In this document: piece by piece, positions 1 through 9,022 of the stretch
How positions within the stretch are numbered: position 1 is the first letter of the stretch
How the letters are laid out: every line of letters starts with the position of its first letter
Source: Vibrio pelagius
GTDB taxonomy: Bacteria; Pseudomonadota; Gammaproteobacteria; Enterobacterales; Vibrionaceae
Reading direction: 5' to 3'
DNA length: 64,000 nt
NCBI RefSeq assembly: GCF_024347575.1
Contig: NZ_AP025505.1
Span: 1-64,000 of the forward strand
Notes under the pieces: generated by a model
Databases searched by the model: none
Told to the model about the DNA's origin: nothing
Seen by the model: only the letters and a program-made list of their open reading frames with translations
Position numbers and translations under genes: made by a program

Positions 1-2
1 AC

Positions 3-56
3 TTTGGAGATGGCATTGACGGCGACTGGGCAACGATGCCCATTTTCGCGCCGTAA
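3..56 (+). CDS. C-terminal tail of an unidentified protein (partial)
   Basis: The frame starting at base 3 is open from the window edge and ends in TAA at 54-56, encoding FGDGIDGDWATMPIFAP. It lies convergent to the aspartokinase gene, whose stop is only about 30 bases away. The residue composition looks like coding sequence, but 17 residues are too few for me to name a family. It could also be a chance open frame. Confidence 0.35.
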   Translation, partial: FGDGIDGDWATMPIFAP

Positions 57-86
57 AAATGAATAGGGGCATGTTGATACTCAACT

Positions 87-1451
87 TTATGACTGTAAAA
101 AAGCACCATGCAAAGCGCATGAAGACGCTCGATAATGAGCACTTGATACAATAAATTTGACGCTGTTTTTGCTTTCAGATTTGTAAGTATGAAGAGGTTT
201 GATTCCATTTATTTCCAGAGCATGACAACCTTTTAGGAGCGTCTGCTCTAGTTCTATTTTTGAACCAAGAACCGAAAGCAAAGCAACTTGTTGAATCGTA
301 ATATCGCTATCTGGTATAAGCTTTTTTACTTTAGTCAGAATCGCCCCAAAATGACGAACGTCACAATTGAAATAGTAATGCGCGACTTTCCCCTTCACGT
401 ACCTGTGCAACAAGTTAAATTCAGACTGTAGTTGGATCTGCTTCTCTAATTGATTGAAGTCGATGCTGTGATTTTTTAGCTCAACTTTTAACGAACATAC
501 ATCTTCTTTACCTGATACCAGTTCAATTTTATGTTCAGCGGAGCTGTGATCGCGACTAATAAAAGTGCCGGGATGCTCTGGCTCAAAGGTACATCTCATG
601 TGAAGATCAATGTTTTTCTCAGACAGCTCTGCAATAGCTGCCGGATGAACAACATCATTTGATAACGCCGATAGTTGATCGACTACTTGGTAACTCGAGT
701 CTTCCATAGGAGAAACCTGACCTTCACCAATCAATGTAGGATCCCCTGAACTCAGATGGTGAGATTTATGAATAACAGCTTGCTTGGCATCTGTTATTGC
801 GGCAATACGGCTTAATGTTAAATCTCCATAACGGCGATCGTGTTGGTAGCTCTTATTGATGTCATGTGAAGAACAGGCTGCCACTACAGGGAGCTCACAA
901 CTTAAATCTACATCTTCTAAGTTATTTTTTAACTTAGTATCAAACGATTGAGAAGGCTCATTCGTAGCATCACTTAGATCAATGAACTTTGTTTGGACAC
1001 CATAACGTTTTGCTTTTAGCGCAGTGTTATAAGCACTGTGTACTTCTCCAATAGCGGCTAATTGCTCCCGAATTTGGGGGAGACAGCGTTTAGTAGCCAA
1101 ACTTTCGCGCACCCAACTTCGAGTATGAGAGGTTCGCTTGATAATGAAATCATCAGCCTCTCTACGCAACATCGGGTCTGCGAATACACTTTCATTTACC
1201 CACAAAAGTCGTTGAACGACACTATCTAACTTGCTTTCCCATAAATCGCTGCCACTTAGAGCGTAATGATAGACACCAGGTTCATAGGTGTTTTTACTCT
1301 CCAAAAGCGCATCGGTGATCCCCTGATAGGCTGGAATGACAAGAATTCTATTGTATCTGGCTTGAGACGTCGGTTTGAGAATAATGTTGTCTAGAACAGC
1401 ATCAAACGCTGTCATGGAAGAACCACTTATTTTTTCAACCGTATGAGACAT
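87..1451 (-). CDS. Ectoine-cluster-type aspartate kinase (Ask_Ect-like), orphan
   Basis: The protein resembles the aspartokinase found in ectoine operons, which phosphorylates aspartate as the first step to aspartate semialdehyde and ectoine. Matching blocks in order are an N-terminal kinase strand (VEKISGSSM), AIGEVHSAYNTALKAKRYG, FIDLSD, LSRIAAITDAKQAVIHK, HHLSSGDP and FEPEHPGTFIS, followed by a C-terminal ACT-type region to about residue 454. I start at the ATG at 1451, which has AGGGAG just upstream; the open frame extends 33 codons further without a good ribosome site. Two points are odd. The usual KIGGTS loop reads KISGSS and the usual DRGYSE-like motif reads DRRYGD, so activity may be reduced. 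No ectABC genes lie next to it: the upstream neighbour is divergent and unrelated. It is probably an orphan, diverged paralogue. Confidence 0.75.
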   Translation of the reverse strand: MSHTVEKISGSSMTAFDAVLDNIILKPTSQARYNRILVIPAYQGITDALLESKNTYEPGVYHYALSGSDLWESKLDSVVQRLLWVNESVFADPMLRREADDFIIKRTSHTRSWVRESLATKRCLPQIREQLAAIGEVHSAYNTALKAKRYGVQTKFIDLSDATNEPSQSFDTKLKNNLEDVDLSCELPVVAACSSHDINKSYQHDRRYGDLTLSRIAAITDAKQAVIHKSHHLSSGDPTLIGEGQVSPMEDSSYQVVDQLSALSNDVVHPAAIAELSEKNIDLHMRCTFEPEHPGTFISRDHSSAEHKIELVSGKEDVCSLKVELKNHSIDFNQLEKQIQLQSEFNLLHRYVKGKVAHYYFNCDVRHFGAILTKVKKLIPDSDITIQQVALLSVLGSKIELEQTLLKGCHALEINGIKPLHTYKSESKNSVKFIVSSAHYRASSCALHGAFLQS

Positions 1452-1770
1452 ACTCTCCCTTAATGTTTCTGAGTGACTGTTGTGACCAAAAATAATTTGA
1501 ACACTAAGTATATTTCGTATGATACACCAATTTATTCCTCCTTCAAACAAGGTTTTAGTGCTGGCCCCTGAGTTTTTAATGAAAAAAATTGTTAGTGCTG
1601 TAATTTTGTAAGGGCTTTCTAGGTCCAGTTTATCTGTGGTGGATTAAACTTGTCTAAATTAGAATTGACTAATATATAAAGTTAAATCATCATAGTAGCT
1701 AGATTTGCGTGGTGAGCTTGATGGTGTCACTTCACAACGCATTTGCGCACATAAACAAGAGGAGAAGTAA

Positions 1771-2193
1771 ATGGAGTTCTCAATACCTTGGCACGCTTTA
1801 ACGGGGGGTGCTTTGCTCGGCTTATCTGCAGGTTTACTTATGTTGTTTAGCGGAAAAGTTGCAGGTATCAGTGGGATTCTTGGAGGGTTACTGACCTCGA
1901 AAGCGGGAGATCGATTATGGCGAGTATTGTTTCTGTTTGGAATGGTGATCAGCATTGTATTTACGCGTCCAATCGGCTTTGAGTTACCTGATTTAAGCGC
2001 TATGAACCTTGGTTTAGTCATTGTTGCTGGGGGATTAGTCGGTATAGGCACTCGTTTAAGCAATGGCTGTACGAGCGGACATGGGATTATTGGCATGGGC
2101 CGTTTTTCTAAACGTTCTGTTGTTGCAACATGTACGTTCATGATCGTCGCGATTTCTGTTGTGTTTGTTCGTCGTATGTTAGGAGTGCTTTAA
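1771..2193 (+). CDS. YeeE/YedE family sulfur transporter, first half
   Basis: This is a 140-residue inner-membrane protein with about four hydrophobic segments and the family signature SNGCTSGHGIIGMGRFSKRS near residues 95-115, whose cysteine is typical of YeeE/YedE (TsuA-like) thiosulfate or sulfur-compound channels. The family occurs either as one long protein or as two half-length proteins, and here it is split: the partner starts on the base after this stop codon. A good ribosome site (GAGGAG) precedes the ATG. The substrate is inferred from the family; nothing in the neighbourhood names it. Confidence 0.85.
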   Translation: MEFSIPWHALTGGALLGLSAGLLMLFSGKVAGISGILGGLLTSKAGDRLWRVLFLFGMVISIVFTRPIGFELPDLSAMNLGLVIVAGGLVGIGTRLSNGCTSGHGIIGMGRFSKRSVVATCTFMIVAISVVFVRRMLGVL

Positions 2194-2628
2194 ATGAATC
2201 CTGTCTCGCTATTCATCGCTCTTTTGTCCGGTGTTCTGTTTGGTATTGGAATGAATATTTCTGGCATGGTTGATCCTGCCAACATTTTTGCGTTTCTTGA
2301 TATCACAGGGGATTGGGACCCTAGTCTTGCTTTTGTGATGGGAGGAGCTTTACTCGTATTTACGCCTTTTTACCATTTCATTATCAAACCCCGTGGTAAA
2401 ACTTTTGATGGTAACGCCTTGAATCTGCCTACGAATACAAAGATTGACCGAACACTGGTTTTGGGAGCATCTATTTTTGGTTTAGGCTGGGGGTTGGGTG
2501 GGATTTGCCCTGGGCCAGCGGTGGCTAGTTTCGGTGAGGGCAGTATTACCATCATCTTGTTTATCATTAGCATGATGAGTGGGATGAAGTTGGTTGCCTT
2601 CGTTTCCCAGAAGTTTGTTACATCCTAA
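2194..2628 (+). CDS. YeeE/YedE family sulfur transporter, second half (DUF6691-like)
   Basis: This 144-residue membrane protein starts immediately after the stop codon of the first half, so the two are translationally linked and presumably form one transporter. It carries the second-half signature GLGGICPGPAVASFG around residues 100-115, with the conserved cysteine, and an N-terminal FGIGMNISGMVDPANI block typical of the family. About four membrane segments are visible. The probable cargo is thiosulfate or a related sulfur species, as an inference from the family. Confidence 0.85.
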   Translation: MNPVSLFIALLSGVLFGIGMNISGMVDPANIFAFLDITGDWDPSLAFVMGGALLVFTPFYHFIIKPRGKTFDGNALNLPTNTKIDRTLVLGASIFGLGWGLGGICPGPAVASFGEGSITIILFIISMMSGMKLVAFVSQKFVTS

Positions 2629-2810
2629 CCAAACTAGCCTTAGGATAGACAGATTTAGTTGCAATCTAAACTATCAAGTAAAACAAAATTTATAGTCGAT
2701 ACAAGGCGAACAAGTCATCGTATTATCAACATATTGGGATCGCCCAAATTCCTTGACGATCCCAAGTGGATATTATCTTAATCAACTATGTCGGCATCTG
2801 TTAGGCAATA

Positions 2811-3821
2811 TCAGTAAGCGATCTCTGGCGGGTGGACGGTCATGACGTCATTAGCAAATTGTTCTGGGCCACGTAGAATCGCCCGCCCGACGGCCGCGAG
2901 ATCGAAATAAGAATGTTCTAACGCTTGCTCGATATAGTCGGCAGTTTCTATACCGCCTACACCAATGATAGGTACTCCCAAGTCTGCTTTCTTAAGATAG
3001 TGAGACTCTGAAACCAAATAGCCTTCACCCCGTCTATCTTTTGGTCGGTTCCAGCCGCCAATTCCAGAGGAGACATCAATGATGCTAACTCCAGTTGCAA
3101 TAAAAGACTGACACATCTTAACCACGCTTTCTTGAGTTAATCCTTGTGGGTAGAGATCTTGTCCTGGGATACGCACCATGACTGCCAACTGGGTAGTCGA
3201 GCGAATGGCTTTGATGATATCTACAACCATTCGAATACGATTTTCTAATGATCCTCCATATTGGTCGTCTCTTTGATTAGTGATCGGTGATAAAAATTGG
3301 TTAAGGCCATATCCATGCGCGCAATGGAGTTCAACAAAATCAAAACCTGCTTTCTCGACTCGAATCGCTGCTTGGACAAATGATTCAATCCATAGCTTAA
3401 TATCATCTACCGACATTGCTTTTGGTTGAGGTAGTGTCCGGTCATAAGCGGGGACTGTTATTCCTGAAGGGCCCATTAAATCGGGACAGATATCGAGTTG
3501 TGCTTTGCCACCGCAATGGGTGAGCTGAAAGCCTGCTTTCGCACCGTTACTGTGGATTGCATCAGCAATTTTCGTCATCCCTTCAATGCATTCATCATTG
3601 TGAGCACCAAGTTGGTTAGGTTCACTTTTGCCTGTTGTATGGACGAAGCTGTATTCAACCATCACTAAGCCAGCACCGGAGCGTGATAAGTTTCGGTAAT
3701 GTTCAGTGGTTGCGTCTGTCGTTAATCCATCGGTAGTGGCTGTCTGAGAAGCCATTGGTGGTACAACAAGTCGATTTTTCAGTGTATGAGTTGCGATATT
3801 TAATGGTTGAAAGCGTCGCAT
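2811..3821 (-). CDS. NADH:flavin oxidoreductase, Old Yellow Enzyme family
   Basis: This is an FMN-dependent TIM-barrel ene-reductase of about 336 residues. Visible motifs are the N-terminal LKNRLVVPPMAS, the substrate-binding ELHCAHGYGLNQFLSP, then NQRDDQYGGSLENR and a C-terminal phosphate-binding VGVGGIET and AAVGRAIL. Such enzymes reduce activated C=C bonds with NAD(P)H in the cytoplasm. I start at the ATG at 3821 because AGGAAACAG precedes it; the longer frame to 3854 has no ribosome site. It is divergent from a LysR regulator whose start is about 110 bases away, a typical regulator/target pair. The natural substrate is unknown. Confidence 0.9.
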   Translation of the reverse strand: MRRFQPLNIATHTLKNRLVVPPMASQTATTDGLTTDATTEHYRNLSRSGAGLVMVEYSFVHTTGKSEPNQLGAHNDECIEGMTKIADAIHSNGAKAGFQLTHCGGKAQLDICPDLMGPSGITVPAYDRTLPQPKAMSVDDIKLWIESFVQAAIRVEKAGFDFVELHCAHGYGLNQFLSPITNQRDDQYGGSLENRIRMVVDIIKAIRSTTQLAVMVRIPGQDLYPQGLTQESVVKMCQSFIATGVSIIDVSSGIGGWNRPKDRRGEGYLVSESHYLKKADLGVPIIGVGGIETADYIEQALEHSYFDLAAVGRAILRGPEQFANDVMTVHPPEIAY

Positions 3822-3930
3822 ACTGTTTCCTATGTATCCGTTGATTCGCTCCATTTTAAAGACTTAAGGTGATAAAATTAAGAAACATTATTTCACCAAG
3901 TGTTTTCAAAATGGAAACAAGGGAAGAGCG

Positions 3931-4803
3931 ATGAAATTGAATGATTTGGCTGTGTTTGTTGAGGTAGCTAAAGCGCCAAGTATGCGTGAGGCAGCCAAAA
4001 AGATTGGTATGCAGCCCGGTACAGTATCTAAATTGATTAAGCGCATTGAAGCCTATTATCAACAGAAACTGTTCGACAAGCATGGCACGCAATGGGGGCT
4101 CACCGAAGCTGGAGATATGTTGTTTCAACGAGTTATTGAGATGTTGGCGATCAATGACAAAATTGAACGGGAACTGGGTAAACCACGTCGCCCACATTTG
4201 CGTGTTAGCGGTTCTGAGGCGGTGCTGGGGTATTTTGTACCAAGCTTGATTGAGCGTTTATTGAGTCATAATCATGATGTCTCACTTGAAACAAAGAGTG
4301 CTCAAGACCTCACATTACTTAACAAACATGAGGTCGATATTGCATTAGTGTCTAGCTTAAATGGGTTTCCTCCACACCAACGACAGTTAATAGCAACAGA
4401 GCTGAGTCAGGCAAATTTTGTTACCGTCGCCAATCAAGATCATCCATTGTTCTCAAAGGAAGGAGCGGAAGCGGTCTCGATTGAAAGTTTGCTTCATTAT
4501 CCTTTCGTTGTGCCGTCGAAGCCTATCTATGGTGCAATGGCGAAACATAGAAGCCTTGATGGTTGGCATGACGAAGAGTTCAGCCGTCGCATATCCGCAC
4601 GCGTCGACACGATTTCAACACTGATAGCATTGGTAAAACACCAACCACTTTTGGCTTACCTTCCGGACTATGTTGCTAAAGAGCATGGATTGAAAGTGAT
4701 CACCGTTTTGGGGTGTCCCTATAGCTGCGAGCAAACGGTCTGGCTATGCCGACATAGTGAGGTTCAGCATCATTGCTTACAGGTATTCGATAATGCGCTT
4801 TAG
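3931..4803 (+). CDS. LysR-family transcriptional regulator
   Basis: The protein has 290 residues, the usual LysR length, with an N-terminal winged helix-turn-helix (residues 1-60; MREAAKKIGMQPGTVSKLIKRIE) and a LysR substrate-binding domain from about residue 90. It is transcribed away from the Old Yellow Enzyme gene and probably controls it in response to a small ligand, as is common for this arrangement. The effector cannot be read from the sequence. Confidence 0.9.
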   Translation: MKLNDLAVFVEVAKAPSMREAAKKIGMQPGTVSKLIKRIEAYYQQKLFDKHGTQWGLTEAGDMLFQRVIEMLAINDKIERELGKPRRPHLRVSGSEAVLGYFVPSLIERLLSHNHDVSLETKSAQDLTLLNKHEVDIALVSSLNGFPPHQRQLIATELSQANFVTVANQDHPLFSKEGAEAVSIESLLHYPFVVPSKPIYGAMAKHRSLDGWHDEEFSRRISARVDTISTLIALVKHQPLLAYLPDYVAKEHGLKVITVLGCPYSCEQTVWLCRHSEVQHHCLQVFDNAL

Positions 4804-5512
4804 TAGAGTTTCTATGCCTTTAAAAAATTATTAGGTGTTCGGTAATTTTATGCGCCTATCTATACTTTTGTTCTCCCTCTGGCTATCAAAAATAGGGTTT
4901 AGATGAGACTAATCGTATTAAGTCGTTGCTTACTATGATTGTCATGGTCCCAGTCCGCCCCAATATGTATCTTACCCTCACTTTTTTAGAGTGATGAAAA
5001 AAGATGAACGATCTAGGTAGAATACGTCATCTTTTAAACTCACTGATTTTCATACACTTCTGCCCGTTCTTTTGAGAGCCATACAGCAAGTTAGTACCAA
5101 CCCTACAAAAAAACTTAATTGTAGCTTTGTAAACCTTGTCATGTAGGAATTCAATTTCATGCTAATGGAATATCTCACCATCCAGTGATAAATCACAATA
5201 TTTATAAAATAGGGATTGATATATAAAAAATAAAACATGTACCTCAGCTTTGATAGTACATGCCCGTTTAATGGAAAGGTATATTTACGCCATTAAAATT
5301 AGGCGCTGTCGGTGTGTTTATAGTGATTGCATTGGTTCCTATTGGATCTGCGTTAGCGGGAAGTATTTTAAAAATGAAATTGATGAGCATGACTCACTAT
5401 AAGTGTTGGATTAAAAACATAATGATTTTAAAAATAGAATAATAATATTTTAATTTCTTCGTCAGGAGCAAGGGAAACAATACTTTAATGATAATTAGAC
5501 AGGCACGTTATT
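4804..5512. other. Long intergenic region with a hairpin and no convincing gene
   Basis: About 700 AT-rich bases separate the LysR gene from the adhesin gene. A hairpin with 9-bp arms (AAAAGATGA at 4999-5007 and TCATCTTTT at 5027-5035) could end transcription on either strand. A frame at 5272-5442 reads like a membrane or signal segment (GAVGVFIVIALVPIGSALAG) but lacks an ATG and a ribosome site, so it may be a fossil. The stretch before 5513 presumably holds the adhesin promoter and a long 5' leader. Confidence 0.4.
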
Positions 5513-7123
5513 TTGAATACATTTACTAAAACACTTCTAGCTAGTTCCGTTCTTCTAGCGACTTCTTCAGCAATCGCAGCCACTGCTAATGTTCAAAGCT
5601 TTGGTGATTCAACTACAGCCGTAGACGGTCAGGGTTTACAACAAAAGATCCAAGTTAATGCCGATGAGATTGAAAAACTAAAGCGTGATTTAACGCCGCA
5701 AACGGGCCAATCTATCTCTGAATTACAGCAAAAAGTGAGTGCTATGGTGACTCAAGATACTCCTAAAACGAAGATGTTACAGGACAACCGTAAGCTTCTC
5801 ACTGGTGGTGATATCGTTACTAAGAGTCATGTTGATATGACCGACCCGCAAAATCCGCGAATGGTACCTCAAACCACTACTCATACCGTAGGCTTGAAAG
5901 CTCGCTTAGATGAGTTGGAGCAAAAAGTAGGTGTACAACATGCAGAGAATCACCTAACTCAGAAAGCTGATACCTTGTCCAGTCAAATTGCTGGAGCCTC
6001 GTCAACAGCGGGAACGGCGCTATCTACGGCAAACCACAACCAGGATCATATTGCTAACCTAGTTGCAGAAAATAGCAATATTCATGCAGAACTCAGCGGG
6101 GGTGATGTAACTACGCCAGTACTTGACTCCAATGGGCATCCTACAGGCAGCACAACCCACTATAACGCTGAAGGCTTAAAGAGCCGCTTGGATAAAGTAG
6201 AGCAAGCGTTAGGTACGCCATTAAGCCGCGACAATACGCTACAAGCTAACGCTGACTCAATTAGTCACAAAGTTGAACAAAACAAACAAAGTGCAGCTAC
6301 AGCAGTTAGTAATGCAGCAAGCGCTCAAACTACAGCTAACAATGCGATGACAGCATCTCGCACGAATGGAGGTGCAATAACAGCACTGCAATCTGAAACT
6401 CATGCATTGCAAGGTCGTGTTAATACTATTGAGCACTCTGCTTTAAATGCAGCTTCCCATGACCAGTTGGCTAAAGTTAATACTGAATCTAAATCCGAGC
6501 GTACTCATCTAGCAGAGGGTGTTAAACAGATAGCGCATGATATGGATGAGCGTCAAGATGTCGTCGAACATGTTCTAGGGGGCTCAGATGGTCAACATGG
6601 TGTCGTGGGTGACGTAGACCAATTAAAAGCTAACCAGGGCGTCATTGCGACTAACCAAGGACACTTTAATAGTCGTATTGGTCAAATTGAACAATTGGTA
6701 GGTGGTTCACCTACTGCCACCGGTATTCTCGATCAAGCAACGAATAGTGCCAACCAAGCAAGAGATGCTGCAGATGCAGCTCAATCAACAGCAGATCAGA
6801 ATACAACGGATATTCAATACAATTCAGCGAATATTGCGAAGAATGAACTGCAAATTAAAGATCTGCGTGAAGCACTTAAAAAGCAAGCTAAACGTATAGA
6901 CGGCGGAATGGCTCAAGCGTCAGCATTTGCCGGTTTAGTCAGCCCTTATAATGTAGGTAAGATTAATACCACAGTTGCATTGGGTCACTCTGGAAGTGCC
7001 AACGCATTAGCTTTAGGTGCGGGTATGCGAATTAATGAGCAGTTCACTGTCAAATTAGGTGGTGCTTATGATACCGGGACAGAACAAGTGTCTAGCTATG
7101 TAGGGGCTGGTTGGGAATGGTAA
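5513..7123 (+). CDS. Trimeric autotransporter adhesin (YadA-like)
   Basis: The 536-residue protein has a signal peptide (residues 1-23, ending SSAIAA), a long polar stalk rich in Ala, Asn, Gln and Thr with coiled-coil heptads, and a C-terminal YadA anchor domain in the last ~85 residues (AFAGLVSPYNVGKINTTVALG ending GAGWEW). Three such chains build one outer-membrane barrel that exports the stalk for attachment to surfaces or cells. The stalk holds an internal duplication: residues about 97-145 and 196-240 both run GGD-V-T...TTH...GLK-RLD-EQ. Translation seems to start at TTG; no in-frame ATG lies nearby and the ribosome site is weak, so expression may be low or regulated. A lipoprotein gene follows 138 bases downstream. 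Confidence 0.88.
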   Translation: MNTFTKTLLASSVLLATSSAIAATANVQSFGDSTTAVDGQGLQQKIQVNADEIEKLKRDLTPQTGQSISELQQKVSAMVTQDTPKTKMLQDNRKLLTGGDIVTKSHVDMTDPQNPRMVPQTTTHTVGLKARLDELEQKVGVQHAENHLTQKADTLSSQIAGASSTAGTALSTANHNQDHIANLVAENSNIHAELSGGDVTTPVLDSNGHPTGSTTHYNAEGLKSRLDKVEQALGTPLSRDNTLQANADSISHKVEQNKQSAATAVSNAASAQTTANNAMTASRTNGGAITALQSETHALQGRVNTIEHSALNAASHDQLAKVNTESKSERTHLAEGVKQIAHDMDERQDVVEHVLGGSDGQHGVVGDVDQLKANQGVIATNQGHFNSRIGQIEQLVGGSPTATGILDQATNSANQARDAADAAQSTADQNTTDIQYNSANIAKNELQIKDLREALKKQAKRIDGGMAQASAFAGLVSPYNVGKINTTVALGHSGSANALALGAGMRINEQFTVKLGGAYDTGTEQVSSYVGAGWEW

Positions 7124-7261
7124 TGGATTTACTTTACAACAATTAAAGTAAACACGATTCATAGAGAGTGATTGTGTGTGCCCAAATCTAAAGTCGATAG
7201 AAACACACCCATATATTCCAACTAAAAATTAAATAGAAGTAATGTAGTAAGGTAAAATGCA

Positions 7262-7609
7262 ATGAATATGATAGTGAAATCAGCACTAGTTATGGCTCTT
7301 TCTGGAATAATGCTAACAGGTTGTGCTTCGGCATTAAATGGTTTGTCAGGCTCATTTGAAGACCAAGAAAACGATTATGCAATGACTTATGGCACATATT
7401 CGATTCAAGATGGTATATGGTACTTTAATACTAATTGGGACCTAAAAAACCAAGATATGGACCAAAAATTGTCGGATTGCGATAAGGTGCGCCAGGTTCT
7501 AAAAAATGATCTTAAGGATGAAAGTAAGAAAATGGAACTAGACGTTAATATTATTCCAACACAGGGCGCTGCCTTCAGTTGTCACGTATCGATTAATAAT
7601 GAGAGATAG
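7262..7609 (+). CDS. Small lipoprotein of unknown function downstream of the adhesin
   Basis: This 115-residue protein has a lipoprotein signal peptide with the lipobox LTGC at residues 18-21, so it is lipidated and lies in the periplasm or at the outer membrane. The mature part has no family I recognise; it contains two further cysteines (near residues 75 and 107) that could pair. Its position 138 bases after the trimeric autotransporter, same strand, suggests a helper for adhesin assembly, in the manner known for small lipoproteins encoded next to other trimeric adhesins. That role is inference. Confidence 0.7.
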   Translation: MNMIVKSALVMALSGIMLTGCASALNGLSGSFEDQENDYAMTYGTYSIQDGIWYFNTNWDLKNQDMDQKLSDCDKVRQVLKNDLKDESKKMELDVNIIPTQGAAFSCHVSINNER

Positions 7610-7655
7610 ACGATTAAAATAGTGTACTAAATTTTCTTGTACTCATTTAAAAATT

Positions 7656-7694
7656 AGACTGACAAATACCTATTTTCTTAGTACTTGTCAGTCT
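7656..7694 (+). terminator. Probable terminator after the adhesin-lipoprotein pair
   Basis: Perfect 10-bp arms AGACTGACAA and TTGTCAGTCT enclose a 19-base interval and lie 47 bases after the lipoprotein stop codon. The following T stretch is weak, so it could also stabilise the mRNA end. Confidence 0.55.
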
Positions 7695-7957
7695 ATCCTT
7701 GTTTGACTTTTAGACGTAATACGACGAGAGATCATAGAAAAGCCAGAATTTTCACACACCGATACCAATCACAATGTTCAAAGCTCGTCCGTCGGGCAAT
7801 GAACCCATTCAGCGAAACCTCTCTACTACTACTCGATTTATGAGCACAACGTGATCAACTCCGACCAAATTTCCGCGAGAAATATATTTTCATTGCACGA
7901 TTAAATTTATCAATAGTAATATTAAAACCTTAAATTGTAAGGAAAAGAGCAAATAGA

Positions 7958-9022
7958 ATGTCTAAAGCAGAGTCTTCATCTAGAAAATTGAGTTTCATAG
8001 TCATAGGTGTCGTTCTTGTTGTTTGGTTGTATAGCTTATGGGCTGACAGAGTCACACCTATTACAAGCACTGCCAGAATTCACTCGTACCTAGTACGTAT
8101 TACACCTGAAGTATCAGGGAATCTGACTCAAATTCATGTTCGCAACAATGAGATTGTTGATGCGGGTGAGGTCCTTTTTGAAATTGACCCAAGGGACTAT
8201 CAAATTAATCTGCGATCAGCAGAAGCAAATTTAGCCATCGCTGGTCAGAATATTGGAGCGAGCACCGCAGCCGTTGAAGTTGCGCAAGCTAAGGTCATTG
8301 AGTCACTGGCTGCAAGAGACAATGCGAGAGAGCAAGCTGCTCGTGTTTCTGAGTTGGCTGCAAAGGGTGTACTAAGTAAATCTGAGTTAGATGATGCGAA
8401 TGAACTAAAAGCACGTGCTCAGGCTAACTTAGAGGCAGCTGAAGCTGGGCTCGTTCAAGCAAAGCATAATCTAGGGCCTGAAGGGAAAGACAACCCACAG
8501 ATCTTGGCTGCCATTGCTCGTTTAGAAAAGGCGCAACTGGATCTACAAAGAACCAAAGTTGTTGCTCCATCGAATGGTATCGTTTCAAACTTACAGCTTA
8601 CGACAGGACAGAAAGCGACGACGGGCTCGCCACTGTTAACGTTCATAGATCCTAGAGGGGTTTGGGTATCTGCGCTCGTACGTGAAAACTCTCTTGAGAA
8701 TATTCGTGCCGGTCAAAAAGCACAAATTGTATTAGATGCACTGCCTGGGCGAGTCTTTGAAGGCCGAGTGGAAAGTATTGGCTGGGGGACTGGAGGCAGT
8801 AATGAGGTGGATTCTACGACCGGCTTTTTGGTTGCAGACAACAATTCTCTAAATGCACAGCGCTACCCAGTAAATGTTGTTTTTGATGAGGAGATTATTC
8901 CAGAAAACATCCGCTATGGTTCTAAAGCAACGGTAGCCTTTTACACTGAGCAGAGCTCGTTTGGAGAATGGCTTGCTTCAATATGGATGAAAGTGCTGAG
9001 TATTTGGACCTATGTTTCATAA
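7958..9022 (+). CDS. HlyD/EmrA-family membrane fusion protein
   Basis: The 354-residue periplasmic adaptor has one N-terminal membrane anchor (about residues 11-28), a split biotinyl-lipoyl domain (VRITPEVSGNLTQIHVRNNE and VVAPSNGIVSNLQL), an alpha-helical hairpin rich in Ala, Gln and Glu between them, and a beta-barrel domain (GQKAQIVLDALPGRVFEGRV). Such proteins bridge an inner-membrane pump to an outer-membrane channel for export of drugs or aromatic acids. The next gene overlaps its end by 11 bases and encodes a DUF2955 membrane protein, so the two form one exporter. The ribosome site is AAGGAAA. Confidence 0.9.
   Translation: MSKAESSSRKLSFIVIGVVLVVWLYSLWADRVTPITSTARIHSYLVRITPEVSGNLTQIHVRNNEIVDAGEVLFEIDPRDYQINLRSAEANLAIAGQNIGASTAAVEVAQAKVIESLAARDNAREQAARVSELAAKGVLSKSELDDANELKARAQANLEAAEAGLVQAKHNLGPEGKDNPQILAAIARLEKAQLDLQRTKVVAPSNGIVSNLQLTTGQKATTGSPLLTFIDPRGVWVSALVRENSLENIRAGQKAQIVLDALPGRVFEGRVESIGWGTGGSNEVDSTTGFLVADNNSLNAQRYPVNVVFDEEIIPENIRYGSKATVAFYTEQSSFGEWLASIWMKVLSIWTYVS

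Noticed and set aside
5050-5238. 62-codon minus-strand frame rich in aromatic and hydrophobic residues
   Set aside because: No ribosome site and AT-rich sequence that yields hydrophobic codons by chance.
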